A stretch of 32,740 bases of DNA from an uncultured bacterium (GTDB taxonomy: Bacteria; Cyanobacteriota; Vampirovibrionia; Obscuribacterales; Obscuribacteraceae): contig CAJXZK010000033.1 of the NCBI GenBank assembly GCA_913063055.1, positions 1 through 32,740 on the forward strand. Direction: 5' to 3'. Below the pieces are notes generated by a model. It was given only the letters and a program-made list of their open reading frames with translations, made no database searches and had not been told where the DNA came from. Below, in pieces: positions 1-7,456 of this stretch. Positions within the stretch are counted from its first letter, which is position 1. Every line of letters begins with the position of its first letter. Position numbers and translations under genes: made by a program.

Positions 1-70
1 AATGATACGGCGACCACCGAGATCTACACCTCTCTATTCGTCGGCAGCGTCAGATGTGTATAAGAGACAG
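1..70 (+). other. Untrimmed Illumina Nextera adapter (artefact)
   Basis: Bases 1-29 match the Illumina P5 flow-cell sequence. Bases 30-37 (CTCTCTAT) match an i5 index. Bases 38-70 are the Nextera read-1 primer, ending in the 19-base Tn5 mosaic end AGATGTGTATAAGAGACAG (52-70). This is library-construction DNA left on the contig end. Its translations give peptides known as database contaminants, such as MCIRDS on the plus strand and SYTHLTLPT on the minus strand. True genomic sequence begins at base 71, where tagmentation cut the M28 peptidase gene. Confidence 0.99.
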
Positions 71-917
71 CATCAAAGACACCATGCTCAAGCTCTCGGG
101 CGAACTGCCTGTGACTGTGAATGGTGTCACTTCGACTTTGGCCACGCGCAACACCCACTCGAAAGAGCTGGACATCGCCATGGGCTTCATCGAAGCGCAG
201 TATGCGGCCATGGGCCTCAAGACTGTTCGTGACCCCTACACCGTGCGCGGCAAGAAGCTCAACAACCTGGTGATCGAGCTGCCCGGCAAGACCAATCCTT
301 CGCGGGTTGTTTTCGTCGGCGCTCACCTCGATTCCACCGCCGGTTCGCCTTGGGGCAACGAGAAGGTGGCGCCGGGTGCTGACGACGATGGTTCGGGAAC
401 TGCCGGTATGCTCGAGCTTGCTCGGGCGCTGAAAGATCTCGATCTGCCGTTCACTGTTCGCCTGATTCACTTCACCGGCGAGGAGCAGGGCCTCTGGGGT
501 AGCTACGCCTATTCCGACAAGGTCGCTGCGGCCAAAACCGATGTGGTGGCCATGGTCGAAATCGACATGATCAGCTACTGCGCCAAGCCTGGCAACCGCC
601 TGGACATCCACGATGACATCGACCAGAACGGCTCTCACGAGCTGACTGTGCGATTCTTCCGTGCCATCAAGCGCTACGGCATCAACCTCACGCCGGTGGA
701 CACGCACAACAATGCGGTGAAGGACCGTTCCGACCACGCCGGCTTCCTCGACCATGGCTACAAGGCTGTGCTCGTCAGCGAAGAGTTCACCGACGATGGC
801 TTCAACCCCAACTATCACACGGTCAATGACCGGGTGAAAAACTGCAATCTGCCGTACATGGTGGAAGTGCTGAAGGCGGTTACCGCTGTTGTGGCTGAGC
901 TGGCTGACCTGAAGTAA
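71..917 (+). CDS. M28 family zinc aminopeptidase, 5'-truncated
   Basis: This is the C-terminal ~281 residues of a metallo-aminopeptidase of family M28, which removes N-terminal residues from peptides using two zinc ions. The order of co-catalytic motifs is complete. AHLDS supplies a His ligand and the catalytic-site Asp. GADDDGSGTAG supplies the bridging Asp. FTGEEQGLWGS supplies the catalytic Glu and a Glu ligand. EIDMISY supplies an Asp ligand and NYHTVND the last His. The start codon and any signal peptide are missing because the gene is cut at the adapter junction. In-frame residues upstream of Ile at 72 come from adapter sequence. M28 enzymes are commonly exported, but that cannot be judged here. 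Codons end mostly in G or C, unlike most neighbours. The gene is followed by two hairpins and a convergent gene. The family call is firm; the substrate is unknown. Confidence 0.93.
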
Positions 918-975
918 TTCGGCGTAGCCGCTGATCCGGGCAACCGGTAAGCGGCTTCGGCTCCCTAAGTACAAG

Positions 976-1057
976 CGTGAGAGCCAGGGTGCTGGAGGAG
1001 AAACCAATTGGTTTCCTCTCTAGTGCCCACTCTCACGTTTGTCTTTTTCTGTTTTTC
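976..1057 (+). terminator. Rho-independent-type terminator after the M28 gene
   Basis: An outer stem CGTGAGAG (976-983) pairs with CTCTCACG (1030-1037). It encloses a second hairpin, GAAACC-AATT-GGTTTC (1000-1015). A T-rich run follows immediately (1038-1057). It lies about 60 bases after the stop of the M28 gene, in the right orientation to end that transcript. Confidence 0.65.
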
Positions 1058-1106
1058 TACCATATAGGGTAGTTGAAGCTGGCAGCTATCTGTCGAATCG
1101 CGGCGA

Positions 1107-1150
1107 GAAAGGCGTAAGAAATTCAACTTGAATTTCTTACGCCTTTCTTC
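1107..1150. terminator. Perfect 20-bp inverted repeat, probable bidirectional terminator
   Basis: Bases 1107-1126 and 1128-1147 are exact reverse complements around a single central base, so the RNA would form a long, fully paired hairpin from either strand. It lies between the converging M28 gene and hexose-phosphate mutarotase gene, 24 bases beyond the stop of the latter. On the plus strand the downstream side reads CTTTCTTC. On the minus strand the outer side is GC-rich with few Ts, so termination of the minus transcript is less certain. Confidence 0.7.
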
Positions 1151-1170
1151 ACTGATTAACCTGTAAAGGT

Positions 1171-2085
1171 CTATACCACTTCGATTTTAGCGGTCATGGC
1201 GTGTACTGCTCCGGGGCTAAGGATTATGGCATTTTCCAAAGCGTTAGCTGTCTCAATGCACACCATTTGCTTCCAGGCGTCTTCGCTCATATCGGCCATT
1301 TTCGCTGTCAGCTCTGCCCCTGGATTCCAGATTAAAGTAGTGTTGGAATGGCTTTTGCTAATGCTTATGCCTCTCTTCATCACCGGATCATGCAAGACTA
1401 CCGTGGCTTCTGTGTTGATGTATGGTCTGTCGGTCTCACCGCGCAGAGTGAGGAGTGTCTCTTCTTGTCGCTTTTTCTTGAAGCTATCGGTTTTGTCATA
1501 GTATTCGTTGCCAGCCAGTCCCTCGATGGTGATTTTTTCGCTATCAGCAACCAAGAAGTAAGTATGCAAAGCTTCGGCGAAGCAGAGTTTTCTATCTGAG
1601 CAATTTTTGACTGTAAGCTGCAGTTCAAGCTCGCTGCCAATGGTGAGGTTGTAATTCACTTGAAATTGCTCAAAGCCAAGCGCCTGAGATACTTCGTTGG
1701 CATTTAAGGCTAGTGAGAGGGTCAGGTGATCCCCGGTCATTGAGCTAGAAACTAACTGCCAATCGCTGGTGCGAGCAAAGCCGTGGGCCGGTCCATCACT
1801 GCGCGGGTCACAGGTGTTTGCCGTGCGCGCTCCAAACCAAGGGAAAATTATGGGAATTCCACCGCGAATAGCCTTTCCCTTAATGAACGAGGAGCGTTCA
1901 CTGAGAAACAAAACTTGCTGGTGTTGCTGTGGTTGCCACTGCGTCAGGTGAGCTCCTTGTAGGTAAAGCTCCGCGCTGCATGTGTTTGTGGTGATCTTAA
2001 GTCTCGTCAATTCGTGCTTGTCATCGATTGCCAAGATACCTGGTATCTCGAAATCTCTGTAGCTGGCCATTTGGTTAGGGTTCAT
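1171..2085 (-). CDS. D-hexose-6-phosphate mutarotase (glucose-6-phosphate 1-epimerase, YeaD-like)
   Basis: This 304-residue cytosolic protein has the galactose-mutarotase fold and would interconvert the alpha and beta anomers of glucose 6-phosphate or related hexose phosphates (EC 5.1.3.15). Diagnostic blocks are GGIPIIFPWFG (75-85), HGFAR with His101, EALHTYF with His174 and CIETAN with Glu278. The two His and the Glu correspond to the catalytic residues of the family. Its length is normal for the YeaD branch and there is no signal peptide. The ATG at 2085 has only a distant GAGG upstream and the next Met is at residue 6, so the start is not certain. The gene stands alone. It converges with the M28 gene across the perfect hairpin and is divergent from the PATAN/GGDEF gene, 56 bases apart. 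It is probably a housekeeping gene of sugar metabolism. Confidence 0.9.
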   Translation of the reverse strand: MNPNQMASYRDFEIPGILAIDDKHELTRLKITTNTCSAELYLQGAHLTQWQPQQHQQVLFLSERSSFIKGKAIRGGIPIIFPWFGARTANTCDPRSDGPAHGFARTSDWQLVSSSMTGDHLTLSLALNANEVSQALGFEQFQVNYNLTIGSELELQLTVKNCSDRKLCFAEALHTYFLVADSEKITIEGLAGNEYYDKTDSFKKKRQEETLLTLRGETDRPYINTEATVVLHDPVMKRGISISKSHSNTTLIWNPGAELTAKMADMSEDAWKQMVCIETANALENAIILSPGAVHAMTAKIEVV

Positions 2086-2141
2086 GCTTGCAACGATGCC
2101 TCTAAAAAGTCTGCGTGGCCTTGTCTATTTTGCTATTCTAA

Positions 2142-3515
2142 ATGACCAATTTTACGGACTTTTTTACGGATAATATGCCTGTGTCGTATGACAACCGCCC
2201 TTCTCAGCTAATGCCAGAATCGGGAACTCCAGATAATGTGGAGGCTATGATGCAGGCGCTGCAGGGTAATTTAAGAGAGAAACCAATCTCTTATTTGCTC
2301 AAAGTGGCAGCCTATTATGAGGCCACAGGCCATTTGTATATTGGTACTGGTGCCTTCAATGTCAAAGTTCAGTTCGGCTTAGGAAAACCAGTAAACGCCA
2401 GTTCGCCTTTAGGGAAAGGCGAAGAAACAATAGTCGATCTTTTCACCTGGACAGATGGTCAGTTGGTCTTTGAACTTGGTCGACAGCCCGAATCAGTTAA
2501 TATCTTAGAATCGGCGGAAGGCTTAGTTACTAAGGGAGAAGCTTTCCTTGCCAATCTCAAGTTCTTAGAAGACAACTATATTACTGAGAGTTCTTTTCTC
2601 ATCCGCTCGGCAAAACTTTCTAAGCGTAAGTTAGAAGCCATTGTCAATTTGAGTTCATTGACTAATCACCAGGCTTTGCTTGATATGTACGGCAATATTT
2701 ACGGCACCCTCAATCTTGCTGATGTGGCTGAGCGAATGGGCTTCAAGCGCAGTGAGTGGGTTGCTGCTGCGGCTGAACTATTGCGATTGGGCTTACTGCT
2801 TGCCCCGGATGGTAGAAGTCTGCAGGTATTTGACACCAGTAGTGCCGACTTGACACAAGATGAAGCTCCAGTAGTTGAGCCGCAAAAAAAACTTAGCGAG
2901 CAGAGTCAAGCAACAGTACCAACACCTCCCACCGATCAGCCCAAGCAATGGCCGAGTGAGCCGAGACCTGTGAGCTCTAAGACCTTCAAGGTTGGTGTTC
3001 CCGAGATGCGACATCTTGAGTTTTCCCACTTAGAGAACTCTTTGAAGGTGCTAAGCAATCCTGATACTGAGCTTCTTAGCGACGAGACTTTTATATTTAT
3101 GCTCTCCCATGAGTTTGCCAGGGCTCATCGTTTTGGTTCGATACTAACCCTGGCGGCATTTTGTATTAGCGCCGAGAATGCAACTGATAACCTGATCTCT
3201 CTAAAAGATCTTCATGTCATTACAAAGGCATTGCTAGAAACCAAGCGCGAAACGGATCTCTTGGGCCATTTTGGCGAGCAAAGTTTTGCCTATTTATTGC
3301 CTAATGTAGACTCGGCGCAGACTTGCATAATGGTTGATCGTATTAACCAAAGCCTTCCTACTTTGTTGCCAACTCTGGGGCACCTCCGCCCTATGCTTCA
3401 TTTCGGAATCTCCACGGCTCCTACTGACGCCACTTCGATTGTGGCCCTGAGCACTATGGCTCAGGCAAATATGCGGATGGCCGCAGAGAAGCGTGTTAAT
3501 CGCTTAGCAATATAG
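2142..3515 (+). CDS. PATAN (DUF4388) protein with degenerate GGDEF domain, possible c-di-GMP effector
   Basis: This 457-residue soluble protein has three parts. Residues 36-125 match a PATAN/DUF4388 domain (LQGNLREKPISYLL, TGHLYIG, VQFGLGKPVNA, WTDGQLVFE), a module of bacterial signalling proteins. Residues 150-230 form a helical region that could be a winged-helix-like segment. A Pro/Gln-rich linker (240-285) leads to a GGDEF-fold domain (about 300-457). There the active-site loop GGDEF is replaced by GEQSF (378-382), so cyclase activity is unlikely. However R369-E-T-D372 sits exactly six residues before the loop, where active cyclases carry the RxxD inhibitory site that binds c-di-GMP. PelD is a known precedent for a degenerate GGDEF acting as receptor. 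The start is uncertain. ATG 2142 has no ribosome-binding site and overlaps a possible extended -10 (TGCTATTCT, 2131-2139). ATG 2175 is an alternative that would leave both domains intact. Confidence 0.75.
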   Translation: MTNFTDFFTDNMPVSYDNRPSQLMPESGTPDNVEAMMQALQGNLREKPISYLLKVAAYYEATGHLYIGTGAFNVKVQFGLGKPVNASSPLGKGEETIVDLFTWTDGQLVFELGRQPESVNILESAEGLVTKGEAFLANLKFLEDNYITESSFLIRSAKLSKRKLEAIVNLSSLTNHQALLDMYGNIYGTLNLADVAERMGFKRSEWVAAAAELLRLGLLLAPDGRSLQVFDTSSADLTQDEAPVVEPQKKLSEQSQATVPTPPTDQPKQWPSEPRPVSSKTFKVGVPEMRHLEFSHLENSLKVLSNPDTELLSDETFIFMLSHEFARAHRFGSILTLAAFCISAENATDNLISLKDLHVITKALLETKRETDLLGHFGEQSFAYLLPNVDSAQTCIMVDRINQSLPTLLPTLGHLRPMLHFGISTAPTDATSIVALSTMAQANMRMAAEKRVNRLAI

Positions 3516-3540
3516 TTCAGCCACTTTGCTGCTAGTAAAC

Positions 3541-5430
3541 TTAGCCAGGTAAAGTCAGCCAAAGGGAAAGCCCACCACTGTGTTGGCTGGCGCCACACGT
3601 GCCTCCATGGCTAAGCACAATCGCTTGGGCCAGAGGTAGTCTTAAGCCTAGTGAAATGCTGGCAGATGCTAACTCGATTGGTTGGAAGGGCTCGAAGAGT
3701 TTGGCGAGAGGGGTATTTTGAAGCACTAGTTTTTCACTGTTAAAAGCTATTGTGTAGGCCTTCTTGAGATTGGTAATTACCATCGTCACCGAGATATTGA
3801 TTGTGTCACCGGGCTCACAGAGGCGCAGAAGTCCTTCTAGGGTCTTAGTTATAGCTTGCTGCAAACGTTCTTGATCAGCGGCAATTTTGCCTTCACAGCC
3901 TTCGAAAATTACCGAGACCATCACCGCATCGGCCAGGCTGTAGAGCGTATCAACAGCAGAGTCTATGACGTCTTCTAGGTCAAACTGAGTGACTCGCAGA
4001 TCTAGTTGACCAGCTCTCAGTTTTTCTAGATCAAGCAGATCATTAATCAGGGCAATTAAAAGCTCGACCTCGTCTTCTGCTACTTTTGTGCTGGCCACAA
4101 TGGCATTGTTCAATTCGCCGTATACGCCCATAGGCAGCATGTGTAAGAAGCCCGCCACCGAGGTGAGCGGTGTGCGCAAATCATGGCTGACCATGGCCAG
4201 AAAAGCTTCCTTCATTTTCTCAATTTCGCGCTTTTCGGTGACGTCGATGACCGTGGCTAGTTGTTTGTTCTGCTCTGTCAGATGGCCCAAGGAAATATCT
4301 GTTACCGAAAATTCAACTGGTATTTGGCTCTGGTCTTTCTTGGCGGCAATTAGATCAACCACCCCTTCAATCAAGCTACTATCCTGAAGGGGGGTGGGTT
4401 TCGCTCCCGGAATGAGAAAGTGGCTGGCAACTTTTGTGCCGACCATGGCACCGCTCTTAAAGCCGAGCATTTTTTCCAGGGAAGGATTGGCATACTCTAT
4501 TTCTTCGGCGCCATTACTACTCGCTCTATCAGCTTCATGATTTTCAGAATTTTTTGTATTTTTTGCATTAGTAGTTTGGATAATTGCTAAGCCAATCGGC
4601 ATTTGATCGATTATGGTTTGTACCTGCTCTTCGCTAGCCTGCACCAATGCTTCTTCTCCTCTTAGCGAATGAGACATTTTGTGAAAGGCTTGATCGAGCA
4701 AGGCGATTTCATCGTCACCTCGAAGTGGCGCCCGCAGTGGTTTGCGCTGGCGCAGTCGTAGTGAGTTGTCTTCAACAATTGTTAGGCGTGATGTAATGCT
4801 CCGGGTGAATAGCAGCGCCAGCGCGAAAGCCACGACAATGTTGAGTGCTACGCCAGCCCAGAGCAAGTACTTAATCATATCCCGCTGCGCTTGCAGCACC
4901 TTGGGGCTAGCGCTTTCGATCTTCTTTTCAGTATTGAGGAAGTCTATTAGATCGCGAATTAGCCCTTCCATATTTTTTTGCACTTTTGCTCGGAGCTTCA
5001 CGGCATATTGCATGGCAACGAATTGGGCTTCTTTATCGGTGATAGAGCGCATTTCGGCCAGGGTGGCCATACCTTCTGTGACACTGCTTTCGATTTTTTC
5101 AAGCAACGTCAATTGATTCTTATCGTCTTTGATATGCTCTTTGATCCACTTAATTTCGTCAGGAATTTGCTGCCGCGCCTGTTCGTATCTCCTGATACCC
5201 TCGGGGTCGTGGCTGACCAGGTATTTCGCCACGCTATCACCAGCATCGTAGAGTGACTGCAGCATGTCTGTGGCTCTGGCGATCACCTCTTTAGCGGTTT
5301 CCTGCTTTCTCGATTCCCGCTCTGCTTCTTGTAATAGCCAGATATGGCAGCCGACGAAGAGCAGTTCCATTGCCAGAAGTAGCAGTACGACTAATAGTCC
5401 TTTAAATCTCAGGCTCAGTGAAAGTCTCAT
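3541..5430 (-). CDS. Membrane sensor histidine kinase with phospho-His but degenerate ATP-binding domain
   Basis: This 629-residue sensor kinase has TM1 at about 9-32, an extracytoplasmic helical sensor region (33-187), TM2 at 188-208, HAMP (209-262), a PAS-like domain (265-400) carrying a low-complexity Asn/Lys insert near 288-310, and HisKA with the canonical FLAMVSHDLRTPLTS and phospho-acceptor His416. The catalytic HATPase region is decayed. In the N-box, Asn is replaced by Lys529 and Gly533. There is no DxGxG (G1) motif, and the G2 box GTGLGL reads ISLGL. It probably cannot bind ATP normally and would need phosphorylation in trans. The partner gene immediately upstream has the reverse defect. 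Its ATG overlaps that gene's stop by one base (TAATG), so translation is coupled. The ends of this gene and the PATAN/GGDEF gene converge 25 bases apart. Confidence 0.88.
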   Translation of the reverse strand: MRLSLSLRFKGLLVVLLLLAMELLFVGCHIWLLQEAERESRKQETAKEVIARATDMLQSLYDAGDSVAKYLVSHDPEGIRRYEQARQQIPDEIKWIKEHIKDDKNQLTLLEKIESSVTEGMATLAEMRSITDKEAQFVAMQYAVKLRAKVQKNMEGLIRDLIDFLNTEKKIESASPKVLQAQRDMIKYLLWAGVALNIVVAFALALLFTRSITSRLTIVEDNSLRLRQRKPLRAPLRGDDEIALLDQAFHKMSHSLRGEEALVQASEEQVQTIIDQMPIGLAIIQTTNAKNTKNSENHEADRASSNGAEEIEYANPSLEKMLGFKSGAMVGTKVASHFLIPGAKPTPLQDSSLIEGVVDLIAAKKDQSQIPVEFSVTDISLGHLTEQNKQLATVIDVTEKREIEKMKEAFLAMVSHDLRTPLTSVAGFLHMLPMGVYGELNNAIVASTKVAEDEVELLIALINDLLDLEKLRAGQLDLRVTQFDLEDVIDSAVDTLYSLADAVMVSVIFEGCEGKIAADQERLQQAITKTLEGLLRLCEPGDTINISVTMVITNLKKAYTIAFNSEKLVLQNTPLAKLFEPFQPIELASASISLGLRLPLAQAIVLSHGGTCGASQHSGGLSLWLTLPG

Positions 5431-7250
5431 TAGCTCTCCCTCTCAAGGGGAAGCTTGAGCCAGAAGACGCTGCCTTTGCCTTCTTCACTGTTGACACCGA
5501 TCTCGCCATTGTGGGCTTCTACTATGGCTTTGCAAATGGCCAAACCCAGGCCTGTTCCACCTTTCTTGTGGGCATCTGCTGCTTCTACCTGGCGATAGGC
5601 GATAAACACTGACTGTAAGTGGGCCTGAGGAATACCTCTGCCGTGATCAATCACGCCAATTTCAATGTAACCGGGGGATTGCCTGGTGGCTAAGGTCACC
5701 ACTGAACCGGCTGGCGAAAACTTGATGGCATTCGATAGCAGATTGACTAGCACTTGTACTATGCGGTTGGCGTCAACATTGAGAGTAATTGGGCAGTCAT
5801 TCACCTGCAATTGCACTTTATGTTTTTCAGCAAAGACAGTGACAGCATTGACCGAGCGTTCGAAAATCAGGCTGAGGTTTTCTCGGGCCGGCTCAATTTC
5901 GATTTTGCCTGATTCTAATTTGTCGAGGTCGAAGAGGTCATTGAGCAAAAGTACCAGCCGTTCTATATTCTGCTGCATTAGTTTGGTCGTTTCGGCAACC
6001 TTGGGCGAAATGGTGCCAAGGGCGTGAGCCTGTAGCTTACTGAGGAATGACGAAACTTTTGTCAGTGGCTCCTTCAGCTCGGTGCGTACCATGGCAACAA
6101 ATGCCTGGCGCATTTGCTTGATTTCCTGCTTCTCGCTACTATCGACAATCATGGCGAGAGTTTTGCTTTCGCCGTCCATATCAATGGCAGCCATCATTAA
6201 TTCAGCAGGGAAGGTCTGGCCATTGCGGCGCAGTGCTGTTAGTTCAGTAGTTCTCCCTCTGAATTGCTCAGCGTGGGCGAATGTTTCGGGAATTTTTTGG
6301 CCGTTAGCAAAGAGCTTGGCTAGTCTCTTGCCCATTAGTTGATGGCTGGAGTAATTGAAACTTTCTTCAAGAGTCGAGTTCAGAAATTCAATTGTGCCGT
6401 GGGCGTCGAGCATGGCAATGCTTACAGGCAGATGTTCAATTAAAGCCCGCACTCGTGCTTCGCTGGCCTTAAGCATGGTCATTTCTTTGCGCATGGCGTC
6501 GGCCGTGTCGTGAATGACACTGTCGACAGTCGCTATCTCATCATTGCCATTCATCAAAGGCTCTAACTTTTCACCCTCTTGTAGTCGCGTGATGTTTTCA
6601 GCGAGTTGTTCAATCCGGCCGGAGATGCGACTGGTGAAGAAATAGGCAATCAGGGCCGCCACAATCAAGTTAAGTAATAAGCCGCCAATTAAGACAATTT
6701 CTGTTTGTCTTCTCATTGCTCTTTCAAGGTCAGGCCCCGCTGATTCAATTTTTTGACCAATTGCAATTAAGGCGGGAATATCTTTGATCAGCTGGTTTAC
6801 CATGGGCTGAATGGTCTCGCGTTTCCTGGTCCAAGCCTCCTTGGCGCCGGGGTCGGCCAGAGTTGAACTCTTGCCTTGAATGTCTGTAATTACCGGCAAG
6901 CAAATAGTGATGTTCTCATCGATTCTGTTGAGCAGAGCAATTGCTTCTTCATTGTCTTTTAGTTCGTTTTTAAGCCATTTGATAATGACTGGTACTTCTT
7001 CTTTTGATGCCGAGACACTATCGGCGGTGCCAAGTTGCAAACTTCTGGCATAGCGACCCACCGCATCTCCAGTGTCGTACATCACCAGCATTAAACGACC
7101 AGCCCGGGCGCTCACCTGACGGGCTCTTTCCTGCCGGGCTGCTTCAGCCTCCGCCTGGTTGAGAAGCCAGCCTAACGTGCCAATAAAAGTCAGTTCACAG
7201 GCCAATAGAAAGAGCACAAGCAAAATTCCTTGTTTTGCCAGGCTCAACAT
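5430..7250 (-). CDS. Membrane sensor histidine kinase lacking the phospho-acceptor histidine
   Basis: This paralogue of the downstream kinase has the same architecture (606 residues from this start): TM1 about 7-31, helical sensor region, TM2 about 186-206, HAMP, PAS (about 262-372), HisKA-like segment and HATPase. The HATPase is complete: N-box QVLVNLLSNAIKFS, G1 DHGRGIP, G2 GGTGLGLAICKAI. The HisKA motif, normally SHELRTPLT, reads RTELKEPLT. The codon at 6081-6083 is ACC (Thr390) where His is expected, so the protein cannot autophosphorylate at the usual site. It could still phosphorylate His416 of its coupled partner. I chose ATG 7250 because MLSLAKQG aligns with the paralogue's N-terminus. 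A TTG at 7292 would add 14 residues (620 aa). Neither has a good ribosome-binding site. It lies divergent from the regulator-kinase fusion. Confidence 0.87.
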   Translation of the reverse strand: MLSLAKQGILLVLFLLACELTFIGTLGWLLNQAEAEAARQERARQVSARAGRLMLVMYDTGDAVGRYARSLQLGTADSVSASKEEVPVIIKWLKNELKDNEEAIALLNRIDENITICLPVITDIQGKSSTLADPGAKEAWTRKRETIQPMVNQLIKDIPALIAIGQKIESAGPDLERAMRRQTEIVLIGGLLLNLIVAALIAYFFTSRISGRIEQLAENITRLQEGEKLEPLMNGNDEIATVDSVIHDTADAMRKEMTMLKASEARVRALIEHLPVSIAMLDAHGTIEFLNSTLEESFNYSSHQLMGKRLAKLFANGQKIPETFAHAEQFRGRTTELTALRRNGQTFPAELMMAAIDMDGESKTLAMIVDSSEKQEIKQMRQAFVAMVRTELKEPLTKVSSFLSKLQAHALGTISPKVAETTKLMQQNIERLVLLLNDLFDLDKLESGKIEIEPARENLSLIFERSVNAVTVFAEKHKVQLQVNDCPITLNVDANRIVQVLVNLLSNAIKFSPAGSVVTLATRQSPGYIEIGVIDHGRGIPQAHLQSVFIAYRQVEAADAHKKGGTGLGLAICKAIVEAHNGEIGVNSEEGKGSVFWLKLPLERES

Positions 7251-7291
7251 TGGTCGTTGTCTTTTAATGGTCTTCAATTTTCGCCCATTCA

Positions 7292-7311
7292 AGGCTGCTA
7301 GAGGCTGCTAA
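7292..7311. promoter_or_regulatory. Tandem 10-bp direct repeat in divergent promoter region
   Basis: AGGCTGCTAG (7292-7301) is followed at once by AGGCTGCTAA (7302-7311), a 9/10 match at exactly one helical turn. OmpR-family winged-helix regulators typically bind such head-to-tail repeats. The site lies in the 206-base gap between the kinase pair and the OmpR-type regulator-kinase gene, 41 bases upstream of the ATG at 7250. Autoregulation by the neighbouring regulator is an inference from spacing and position only. Confidence 0.4.
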
Positions 7312-7456
7312 AGGAGAGTCTGAGGAGTATAGCGTTAATTTGGGGCTAATTTTAGGTAGAGCTTGAGGCCGTTTTTCGCCCGACTGATGATAGTTGAATC
7401 GGGGTATATTCTTTGCACTGAAAGGTATAGCTTGTCGGCTGTCAAGGAATAATTTT

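Noticed and set aside
2-232. Open frame beginning in the first bases
   Set aside because: Its start and first 23 residues are translated adapter; the remainder is out of frame with the M28 gene.
24-1007. Long antisense open frame opposite the M28 gene
   Set aside because: It mirrors a GC-rich coding strand, reads into adapter (SYTHLTLPT) and has no family motifs, while the plus strand has a full M28 motif set.
7394-7456. ATG at 7394 as start of the regulator-kinase fusion
   Set aside because: No ribosome-binding site, it overlaps a possible -10 box, and the extra residues have no counterpart in the paralogue; GTG 7457 has AAGGA at good spacing.
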